Part shown: piece by piece, positions 20,601 to 32,600 of the stretch | Layout of the letters: each line of letters opens with the position of its first letter | Numbering within the stretch: position 1 is the stretch's first letter | Source: Neodiprion pinetum | Lineage: Eukaryota > Arthropoda > Insecta > Hymenoptera > Diprionidae | Direction: 5' to 3' | Assembly: GCF_021155775.2 (NCBI RefSeq) | Contig: NC_060236.1 | Coordinates: forward strand, 8,477,087 to 8,541,086 | DNA: 64,000 bases | Notes under the pieces: generated by a model | Told to the model about the DNA's origin: nothing | The model's input: only the letters and a program-made list of their open reading frames with translations | The model's database searches: none | Translations under genes and position numbers: made by a program

Positions 20601-23600
20601 GGCCCCGATCTCGCGGAATATCTCGGTGTTACCCTGCTGTTTCTTGATCCCAGCCTCCATGCAGAAATGGAAGGCAGCAAGATTCCTGGCCTCCTCTCGT
20701 TTCGAGCTCAGAACCGGGACGAGTCGTTCGAGCCAGTTCTTGCTCTGCCCGTGAGCGTGGGCGAGATTCGACTTTGCAAATTCGTAGGGATTGTGCGACG
20801 TTACGAAGGGCTCGACGAGGTCCAGGGTTCCGGACTTGAGTACCGCAGCCTCGATCTCCTTGTTCGCAACGAGAACCGCGATGGCCAGACAGGCGTAGTA
20901 CTTGATGTTATCGTCGGTGTGAAAGGCCAGTGGGAACAGCCACATCGGTACCTTCCTCTTGATCATGGCCTCCTGGTTCTCGGCGCCGCCGTAAAGCGAG
21001 AGGTTCGCCAAGGCCCCGGCACAGTGTCTGAGTGTCTCGACGTCGTTCTTTCGGCACTCGAAGAGCACGGCGTCGAGGCCGCCAAGCCTGATTACGTCGC
21101 TGCAGGTTCCCTCGCTGTGCTTGAAGAGGTGTTCCAGTATCCCGGTGCCTACCCTGGAGTGGTTAACCGAGTTCGCGTTCTTGGTACATACGCATGCTAC
21201 GTTGACGACCTTCTCGAGTCCATTCTCAACGACGTGAGCTCTGTTCTCGTTCGTTAAACATTGTTCCAACAGCCTCGCGGATGAGAACTGAAGCTCGATA
21301 TCTTGGGCTATGCAATTTGACATGAGCATGTCGAGACCCCCCCGATTCCTCAGGGTGTTGCACAGCGTGTAGCCGAGGTCGTGACCGTGGGTAGGAACTG
21401 CCCATGCCTTCCGGATGATCTCGCTAACTCTGTTCAGTAGCAGCGGCGCGTTTGCGTTCTTTCCATCGCTGGCCTTCAGCCGCTGTACCAGAGTGTCCAA
21501 AAAGCCAGAGTACTTCGCTTTAGCCCGCTCAACGTCCTGAAGATTCGAATTTGATGAGAGCACGTCAAGGTCGTCCAGTGGCAAGGAAAGGAGCTCGTCT
21601 TCGGCGGGCCTCATGCCGTTGTTCATCAGCTGGTTAACCGCCGACGTGGCCGACGTGATCGACGCCTTTGAGCTGACCCCCTTCGACGCTATCGTTACGC
21701 TCGATTGCGAACTAGCCGCCATGTGCTTCTCGTGATTATATATACCCGTCGACGTCACCGTCTGTCTCTGCTGCTGAGCTGCCATTGCTTTCTGTAGGAA
21801 GAAAAAAAAAACCAGTGAGCAAAACACGCTGATATTAGACGCGTAAACAAATTAATTCGACGGTCGTTTAATCGACAAATTACTAATTCAACGCTACCAA
21901 AAAGACATTATTTGTACAGATAACTGTATTATACAAATGAGATTTCCGACGCCGAACTGGGAACTTTTGCGTTGATTACAGGAGTTAGATTCAGGATTTA
22001 AATCAGAGTATCTACGAACAGGAAAAGTACAACGCACAACGATTTGAGAGTAGGTACTATATTGAATTTTTGTTACTCGGCCAAATATTTTTTCAAAGTA
22101 TTCTCGCGGAGTGATACGTATAGTATATAAATAAACGCGTCCGAGATTTGAAACGCATTTACAATGTGCTTACACGTTTCCCGGTAGTTTGAGAATAAAT
22201 TATTCGTATAATGTAGACCGTTACAGCAATAACGATAATGAAATTGAAAATATTCAGCCAAATAACAATATGCTAATATTTTAAAATCTTACCTTTTCCG
22301 AACTATACGAATCGCTCTGTACTTTCATCGTCGATGCGGACATGTTGTTGCTTTCTTGATGCGATAGATCACCAGCCTTAAGACTTCGTTGTTCCTGCGT
22401 AAAATGAATAAAAAGGAAACGAAATTAGATTAAAAAATTGTTACGTTAATTTTCGGAATACGTGGGAAAAAAGTTGCTGAGCTGCTGCTTGAAACGAACG
22501 TTTCACAGTCATTCAATATTGACGCTCTGCTGAGCGATATCGCTGGCAGTTTTTTTTTCCGCGCCTTGAATATGAAACGAAATAAGGAATAACAAAAATA
22601 AAACTGCAGATGTTTATAGCTCGGAAATATATTCACGAACTTACGTCGGCCGAGTGCTGAGTGCTAAGATTATAACAGCCGCAATGCGGATTTAAAAAAA
22701 TTTTCATTTCTCTCATTTGGTACTGGTGGGAACGGTTTCATTTGAATTTCGAACGTCTCCTGTTTCGCGGGGTTAAATCGACGACATAAACGGAGGGTGA
22801 ATTTGTCAGTGTTTAGTGAAAACAAAAATACAAAATGAAATAAAATATCAACGATTCGTAAGTGCGTGTATGTGAAAATTATTTCCGCAGTAACAATGAC
22901 TGCCTGTAATTTCTGTATTAAGAAAAATCTATGAACAGTTTTAAATCGTTACAATTAGTTCAGGAACTAGAGAATAAAAATGTATAGAAAAAAATTACTC
23001 GACAAGCATGAAGTTGTGCAAAAAGCAGAATAAAAAAAAAAAGTTTGAACACTATTATAGAATTGTATACAGACGTTTACGAAAGATCGGTGAGAGTTCA
23101 ATCAATAATATTGCAAATTGTTAAGGTCGGTAAATAATCAACACCGACACAATTAATTTTTGCCCATGAAATTACAACGTATCAATGAGATAAGGAGAAA
23201 GAGAGAGAGAGAGAGAGAGAGACGATACACTTCCGCACTAGATTCTGTATATCCTTTAAAAACACTCGTGTGATTAAGCGATCGAACCGAAAATTTTTTT
23301 ACGCGGCTTGCATGAAGGATGGAAAAATGACAGACGCGTGCGACTCGATGCGAGCAACTAAACGTTCTGGCAGAAAATATCTGCAAGACCGAAACTTTTC
23401 CGCGCATGTTGAGAGGCACTCATCATGGGTTATGATGACGTATGCTATGCTAAATATACCTACGAAATAGTGACGTGTCGTCGATTGCCGCGTGTTTCGT
23501 ATTCAAAGCATTATAATATATACGTGTACACATACCATATATATTATTTTTATGCAAACAAGTTATTTTTCACAATAATCACGTAGTGAATAATTTCATC

Positions 23601-26600
23601 TCGAAAGCAAAGATCGAGAATCTTCCGTACACGAAGCGTGCGCCGTAATCGATCGATCCGTGGATAAAAAAAATCCTGAATTTCTTATGTCTGAAAATAT
23701 TCGCACGACATCCGATACGCGGGAGGAATCGACGGTTATGGTACCATTGATCCGTTAAAAAATCTAAATATCATTCCGCCATTTTGAAAAGCAAGTTGAT
23801 TTAAAATATATGTCGGTAATCGTCATTGCTTCTTCGGATTCAAACTCGAAGCTGGTAACGCAAGCTTCTGGTAGACGTGCACCTGGTTCGATCTATCGAA
23901 CATGTGCCAAAAGCCAATCTTGTCAAAGGATGTAAGACGTATATATAGAACTTGGGAAAATTTTACGCGGAAAGTGTTATTTTCGAGGGTCTCGTTTAAT
24001 CCAGATTTCTCGATGTATCAAGTATCGCAGTTTTATGATTCCCAGACTTTTTCCGAGTTTCCGCGAACGCTAACTTTTCGTTAGTTTTGCAGGGATTATA
24101 AATTTCTCATTGACCAATTTTCAACATATTATTCCCACAAAACTAACCTGATAAGATTTTCAATTGTGAACACAGAGAAGAGTTATAATAATTTCGTAGA
24201 GAGAAGAGTGAAATTTTCGCATGCTGATCTCAGCGTTTGATTTTAACTGTGTAAAATGATACGCTACCAGAACAGTAATCGAAAAATATGTAACAATAAT
24301 ATGAAATTTAATTGTAACTGATTTCGATTTACATCCGTATATACAGATGTATAATGGAAACACAGAATTGCTTTCAAAAGAAAATCAAACCGTCTTTAAA
24401 TTCTGAATAATATTTATACCTATACATAAGACTTACAGAAAGAGGTTGAGAAAATTTTTGCCGACGCAAAATACCACGATTCACTGGCCAAGGCGCACTC
24501 ATGTCGTAAATTTGAATAAACTCCGCGGTTTATAAGTATTTACCGCAAGATAGCACGGTGTAAAAATCAGCACAGGAAGGATTGAAGGAAAATCACGATA
24601 TAAAACTCAATAATCATTTAACATTCCAATCAGATCGCGATGTTAAACAGAACTTTGAAAGGAAATTCGTATTCACACATTATAAATCTCCGTAAAGAAG
24701 GAAGTTGATAAAATTTGTTACCACTACTATCACTCTTAAACCGCAAACACTCGCGTTTTCCAGTTTCGACGAAATCTCTTCGTACTTGCTCAGTGTTATA
24801 AACGCAGAATAAGTTAAATTGAATTTTTTAGGATTCTATAATGTATATTATGCATATTTATATTCCCTACAAATGTGATTACAGTTCTACTTCAAAAAGA
24901 AAAGCAAAGAATAGAATGTGATTAGATTAACAAAACGAAATTTCTCCTCGTTAAAATTTACGGTAAAATGAAAAATAAAAACGAAACTTTATAGTTGGTT
25001 AGAATTTGAAAAAACTATGATGAAATCGGTACGAGTAATAAAATATGGAGAAAGATGGAGCGGAGTTAAAAATATTATCGGTAACTGAAAAAAAAATCTT
25101 CCGTATTTATTCTAGATCCACGTGTCGATGTAAGATAAATTTTTCCTTTTCTATCGCGACGCGAAAACGGAGTTACGAAAGCTCGCAATCAGCCAGTACG
25201 GGAATCGTCGATCACTCTGTTCTGGCGAGTCTAGCCGCGACGCCTGGCGTCGGATGTTTAATTTCGTCGTACATGTTGCGTGTTATAACCCTAGCTAGAA
25301 GAACAGCGGAAGCTCTGCAGAGCAAAGAAAGACAGGATAGACGTCCACGTGACCATCGAACCGTCTGCCAATAACAACAAAGCGTGTCTCTATACAAATT
25401 TCCCGCCATCAATGCTGCCCGCGTGGGCGTCGTGACGCCGATCGTGGGCACAGGTGGGCCAACAACCGCGTACGGATTTGGGCTGAAAAACGAAATAGCG
25501 ATGAACTTTGAAAAGTGGAAATGAGCAGGGATAAAGGAAGAGAGGGAAAGAGAGAAAGAGAGAAAGTTCAAAGAAAACTGCTGGAAATTACAGGGGGTAA
25601 CAAAAATTGTGGCAATATTTTTCAGCGAATGATTAATGAGTCTCCTAGGAAATCGCATTGATCTTGATTCTTGACCCGAGGCCTTGAATCGCCGGAGCAC
25701 GGTTACTAATATTGCACCAATTGGCAACGAACCCAAAATTATTCTATTTCCGTCATTTCTCAGTCACGTGGGTTGTACACGACAAACGTTACGTATTCAC
25801 GGTTCACCGAATTTCGAGACTTGCTTGCTTTGCGTTTTTAGACAGCGTGATAGCAGCGCCAAAAAATTTTCAAATTTGTCATCTAAAAACGAGTTCCGTA
25901 ATTTTTCGACATCTTTTTTTCATACGTTCTGCGTCATCCGCGTACACGATGAATTTTTGTATTGAATTTATCAATCGAAATTTACTCGTATTATCAAATA
26001 TTTCTAGCAAAATTTAACGAGATCCGTACTTCTTTGTTCACTCTATCGGTTTCTATTTGTTTTTTTAAATTTATTTAATTGAGGAATAAATATACGGAGT
26101 CGGTAGAATATATAAAAAATAATATTAAAATAGTAAAAACAAGCATGCAGAGACGTTAATTTTCCTCACGAGTGATTTACGAGAAGTAATAGAATAATGA
26201 AGTCCGCCGTTGATTTCATTCTTTTTTTTTTTTCACTTCTCTTTTTCCATAACATGAAAATATTATGACTCGGGTAGGCCACGCAAAATAAACGCGGTTG
26301 GCTGAAGTCAATTTTAATCGATTAATTAAAATAGAATATACCGACATCTGCGTGTATCCGTATGCAGACAATTTACGAGCCCCCTTAAAAAAAGTATTAC
26401 GTTTGTATACAGTGCAACATCATCATTGTGTGTTTATAAGTTAGGCTGTATATCACTTTCAGAAATTTATAATTATTGCTTCTACAGGTTCACCAAGTTA
26501 CACAGACACGATATCACAATGTTATTAATTCTGGTCTTTAATGACTTCTAAATATTTCTTCGATACGTTATTAAGATCATTTCAAACAAATGATACAATT

Positions 26601-29600
26601 GTTGTCAAGTCTTTCAAATTCAAATGAAAAACACGTGAAATCTTCACTTTCTATCGAATACATGAAATATCTACATTTTTATCAAACACCATTTTTCCTA
26701 GCTGTATTTACGTTAGTTTAAGGTCGCAAGGTACCTGAATTCGAAATATCTTTTGTTTACTAATATATTGAAGCTAACTTTCACGTGCATATTTCTGTTC
26801 TGAAAATAAAGCTTCTCCCCAAAATTGAAGCAATTCGAAGCATCATTCACTGAGTTATCACGGATAACGTTTCTAAATACGGGAAAAACTGGAGCGAAGA
26901 ATTTTTCGGGCACGACAGATTGGCGATAATTACAAAGAGTGCATTTGCTTTTGATTTTAAATCTTCTGCACTCTCATATCAGCACTTTGCATAATTTTCG
27001 ACATGTCCTGTCCTTCGGAATGATTCCTACTTTGCCTAATTTCGATCACTTATTACATACCCCAGGCTTACATCGACCGTTGAAAATCGTAAGAATTTTC
27101 CGACGAGCTTGTAGAAAGTTACACTTTTCACACGAGGTAAATAAAGCCGTTGTATCAAATTCCCGGGGTCTGAGTGACGGGAAAAAACCCCGTGTGAGCC
27201 TCACGAGCTTGAGACTCATCGCACACTGACTGACTTACAAAGCAACCTTGCATCGATCGATCCGATACTCTCTTTGCAGACGGCATTTCTCGACTGTAAT
27301 AGAAACGGGAGAACCTATCGACCTGGGGCAGCGACGTCGACAGCGACGGCGTCGTCCTGACGGTGAATCACGCAATCCTGCGCTGCCAGCTCCTGTTATC
27401 CTGATACTCCAGAATGTCTGACTAATTGTAAGCGGAGAGCTCGTCCTATTGGATCGGTAGTCCGGTCCGGGTGGTAATAAGATTTTTAATTTTTACTTGG
27501 GTCGGGGGTAAAAATGTAGGAGGATTGGAAAATAGAAGGGACATCGTTATCAAATTGTTAAAAGCGCGAAGATCCATTTCATAGAGAATATTCAAAGTCA
27601 AAGTATAGATAGAAAGGTTTCTATATTTTCGTTTTTTCTGCTCTGACTTAGAATTACCTACATTTTAAATTTTCGACACTCCGACTTTCCATATTTTGAA
27701 ATTTTGTAAAACACACAGCTCCGTCTTTGAAAATTTGATAATGTAACCTTTTTATTTTTCAAATTTCCCACATTTGTACTCCTCAAGTCCCGTCATTTCA
27801 AGCTCTGAGAATAAGGGAGAACGTCAATTTCTTTTTTACCCTTCCACTTGTATTTTCAAAATCCTAACAGTTTTTCACAGTCTTATACATTTCTTTACAC
27901 GAAGAAAAGTGAGGGAAATTTCTTGTTCATTCAAAGACTGCGGGAGCGGTAATTTGATTAAATAATTGAGGGATATTGAAATTTACAAAAATATCTAGCG
28001 AAAATTTCAATCAAAAAATTGAAAAGCTATGTTTTCAAAATGGAACTGCAACAATTTTGCAATACAAATAAAAAAGAAACAAAAAAAAAAAGTCTGAGAG
28101 CGAGGTTGCATAATTTTTTTAAAACACTTTCCGAGCTAAGAAATTCGCGAGAAAGATGCGAAACTCAACCCAATTCTTACCTACTGTTTCACATAAACCG
28201 ATTTGTAAGAACTCGAGAAACCCGATACTGGCGTTGAAACTTTGGATAAGATCAATTTTCAATTTTTGAATTACCGTTTTTGAGCAATAAATTATGATAC
28301 AGTTTAAATTTCATTCCGTACCAGGAGTACATCATTTTCAAGGACTAAATGGAAGAGTGGCTGGCTTATATATATAATATTGTATATATGTGCATATGTA
28401 TCCACGCACAGATGTATATCTATATGAATGACTAGGGATATTATGTAAGCTACTACATACAAGAGTATCGACCGGCTTGGTGTTACACGAGGAAATGTAC
28501 ACACACATACATGTACGTTTAAATACAGAGGACGAGGTATAAATGTATGAATTTATTTCGTGGAATGTTTACCTTGAAAAATAAACACACCGAGAGACAC
28601 ACTCAAACTTATTAAGTGCGTCAATACGTTAGCATAAAATAACATTGTCGCATTAGCATGTAAAACCATCCCGTTCGTCCAAAGATTTTTGATGTACGTA
28701 CGTAGATATGTATATGTTTTTGTATACATCGAGCATATTTTACGCGTTTTTTCATGCGTGGACCAAGTACCCGTTTCTATGACGGTCAAGCGAGCCTGCG
28801 AATGCGCGTGCGTGGAGTGATGAAAAGACTACTTTCAACTCCTAGGAGTCAAAAGTGGTCTTTTCTGTACTGCGCGCACGCGCTGTGGCAAACAAATCTA
28901 ATATTACGAGACCCTAACCTCAATTTCGTGCTTTCCGTAGAGAAATCGTCAATGCTTGTGCGTACGTGTACAAATATGTATATTTATTTGTAATCCGCTA
29001 ATTTAAATTTCACATTCCTAAATTTGGCGAAAAGTATATTATAATATATAAAGTAAACAAACAACGCGGACGACACAATTGTGTGCCGGGCTAATTTTAA
29101 ATTATGGTGAACTATAGTCTGAAGGACTGGTGCAAAGAAAGTTAATCAGTTCGCGTGACGGAATAATAGAAGAGGGAAGGGCGAGAGGGTGAAAACGCGA
29201 CTGTGATATAAATCTCTGTCCACTGGTGGGCTAAATCTACGGAGGGAAAAAATCGTTCGTTGAAAGGGTTGGTCTCTCATACTTCAGGGATATGTGATTA
29301 TGAACCGCATGTTACCTTTTCCAATTTTCATTATCCTCCCCAACTTTCCATATCTTCATCATTTATTATCGTTACGCTGCCGGTAATTCGTCGAATTTCT
29401 ACAAATTTATTCAGCGAGATTCAATTCCGAACAAAGTAAAATCTGTCCAATATTTTTATCATCGCGATGTTTCAAGTGTTAACGTTAATACTGTTTTTAT
29501 TCCGTTAAAATTTCACAGAGGGATGAGATTTTGCGGGATGAGAGAGAAAAAACACCAGAGGGTGAATGAAAGTGTGAGAAAATATAAATACAAAACAAAG

Positions 29601-32600
29601 CAACGAAAGAAAGGGAAAAATTCACCAATCACGTTGAGAAGCACGCGAGTTGATGTGGGTGGTACCAGTAAATGAAAATTTGACAGGTATTCTACATGCC
29701 GGGAGTATTTTTTGGCACGACTTCAACTATCCATCCGAGAATGAGTCACTGTGTATCGTATTATAACATTATTACACGTTATACATACAACAAATCAGCG
29801 AAAAATTAACCGCATGTTAAAAATCTACGTGTACACATATAAACGAATACATGTATGTCGTATAGGCTGTACGTTTTCTATAACAAATGGCATGCTGTAT
29901 AATAACAATAGTCTACCTCTAGTTACGCGATAGGAAAACCACCTACTCAGTATGTTATATTTCAGGATTTACGCAGAACTGAAAAATCCGGATTTAAAAA
30001 ATTCTGAATCAGCGAGTAGCAGTTTGTCATTAAGGCGAATTTAGATTGTTGATAAAATATTGCAGCAAAAATATTTACAATCAGATGAAAATGAAGGGGG
30101 CGCAATCGAACGGTAGAGCAGAGAGTAAAAAATAGTACCCAAATATGTCGTTCTCCACGAAATTCCATAGCATTTTCACTTCATTGAGTTTGATTCATTA
30201 ATTTTCTAAATAAAATATTCAAAGCAACCAAAAAGAAATAACAATATTGCACTCACCCTCGCCGAGGCGACGCTTTTTTCTGCCGAGACGCCATCAAGCT
30301 CGACTCTCGCCCTGGCGACTGTAGCTGCGCTTTGCTCCTTGTAAGAAACGTCACCAGCTTGAAGTGCCCTCATCTCAGCGCTATTTTCTGTAGCTTTTTC
30401 CGCGCTGAAACCGTCGGTCACGACCTGTCGTAAAAGGAAATTAGGAATTAACAAAGGATACCATCAATTTTACGAACCCAAAATCCACTCAACAGTTTAT
30501 TGGGATGGATAGACGAGCACGCTATGTTGACATTACGTCGAAACATCTTCACGATTGGACGGGAAAAATTGAAAGTCACTGGTACAGTTTCTGATCATTC
30601 GAGACTAGTTTCGATGGTTTAATGAATGTAGAAATTCAATTTCCGAACAATTTAAAACAATTTTAATGACCTAAGAACCGAGAAAAGTTGTTCTAAAACC
30701 GTTACAACTAAGATCGTATCACTTGTCGGAATGAATGAAATTCGAACGGATCAGAAATTTGAACAACAAACTTGATGTGCTTTTTCAGAAAAAGGTTGTG
30801 AATAGGAAAAGGCTACGAGGAGACTCGATATCTTAATTACCTTCGTTTTTGAGGCGCTGGTCATCTTCTTTTGCTCGAATTTCATGGTCTCCGGACCGGC
30901 TGGAATGATGGACATGCTGGTCATGGTGGGCATGTTGGACATGCCCATGGGCTGGTTCATGTTGTGAAGATTACCCAACGAGTTGAGAGAGTTTAGCTGC
31001 TGGGAGGGCGAGCCACCTGTCAAAGTGACCGTGCCTGTGACTGGAGGCGGCGTGTCCGGATCCGGAAACGTGACCAGAGGCTCGGAGAGGTTTTCATCGG
31101 TGCCACTGCCGTCTCTGTGAATCGGAAAAGGGTGATAATGATAAGTTGGTATCACTGTAGGCAACAATGCGGCGTGAATTTTTAAATACTACAATTTGGT
31201 GTAAATCTAATCCAATCTGATGTCAAGATTTGGAATTGACCACAAATGGTGTTCAATAGTTGTCCACATCAGCCAATTTTGGTCAATCTCAACACCGTCA
31301 TTTTTTACAGCGTAGGTGGTGGATGAACGGATGACGAATGGATGATACTTTATCACGAGTAACGAAAAATGGTTATCCGGTAATGGTTAACTTTAGGATT
31401 GTCCCTTGAACTTAGTACGAACTGTAATCATACCGATATTTCGAAAACTCGACTCGTTCAGAGTGTACGCATCAATCTAGAAGGATTCAACGGATTGGTC
31501 GAATATCATGGTATACCTTCATACCTTCATATGTATTCTCAAAAAGGTATACCCAGGTTTCATTCACTATTGATAAATTCGGCACCCACTTGAGTTTCTT
31601 GAGAGAAGAATGCTTGGGTTAAGCCTGACCCGAACTTAGCGTAATAATTTATGCAGATGACACTCGACTGACCTGTCCACGAGGTTTTCCATGCTGCTTC
31701 GAAGTCGCTGAGAGAAGTTCGATGACATGTTTTTCATCTCTGTGATGCCGCGTTTGAGCTCGTTCAGTCCGTCCTTAACTTTGACGTTGCTGGCATTCGA
31801 CATCTCCCTCGACGAGGAGGAAGTGAGGATCCTCTGCGAGGTCTGCTGAGCAACTCTGCTCGACGTGCTCGTCTGACTCTGGTTCGTGAGCATCTAGTGT
31901 GGGCCAAGAAGAGAGAGGGTATATTAGAACTTAGGGCATGAGTCACGTCCCACTGGTCGAATACACGTCACGCCGTTTTAGCGTTGTCCTCGAATTTTGG
32001 AAGATGTCCAATAAACGAACGGTGAAAACATTTCGGTATAAATTGTCTAATCGGTTTCAAGATTCGCGGGAAAGTCGCTACGCTATTTGACCGTTGAGTC
32101 TGAACCTTCTTATAGGAATAAACGTGTGTTTCAATTTTTCAATGCTCAAATTGCTCTCGCCGCTCAGGCAGAGATTCGTCGAAAGGCCGTTTCAAGGCTT
32201 TGGACTTTTCGGTGTATACGTGTAACGTGTAAGTACGTACACCTTTATACGGAACTGAATTGTGGGCGGGAAATTCTACGCACCGCGATTATTATACATA
32301 TATTTATCGTTGCGCAATTGTTACATAGTCTTGAATTATTTATAGGCACGATTTTACCTGTGCTTAATTTTACTCGTTATAATTGTAAGAAGAAAACTGT
32401 AGGATCCTCAGAAACTGTCTTTTCTCGTAAGCCGGATCTTCGTGAAATTCAAATTCCTTTCATAAACACCACATCGTTTACCAACAATATTATGTACTTC
32501 GTTTTCGCAAAGTTTCTGCAAATTGCAAGCAGGAGTTATTCTCGTTTCAATTCATAGAAGCTCTATTATTCAGTGATAAAAAGTACCTTGCAATTATTTT

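Noticed and set aside
20505..21257. 250-codon plus-strand ORF
   Set aside because: Exact antisense of the GC-rich Sarm core exon, which has clear ARM/SAM homology. No independent evidence.
27323..27392. GC-rich minus-strand segment that looks like an exon (ELAAQDCVIHRQDDAVAV)
   Set aside because: With its best splice sites it is 70 nt, which would break the phase between the flanking Sarm exons. Kept only as a CpG-rich patch.
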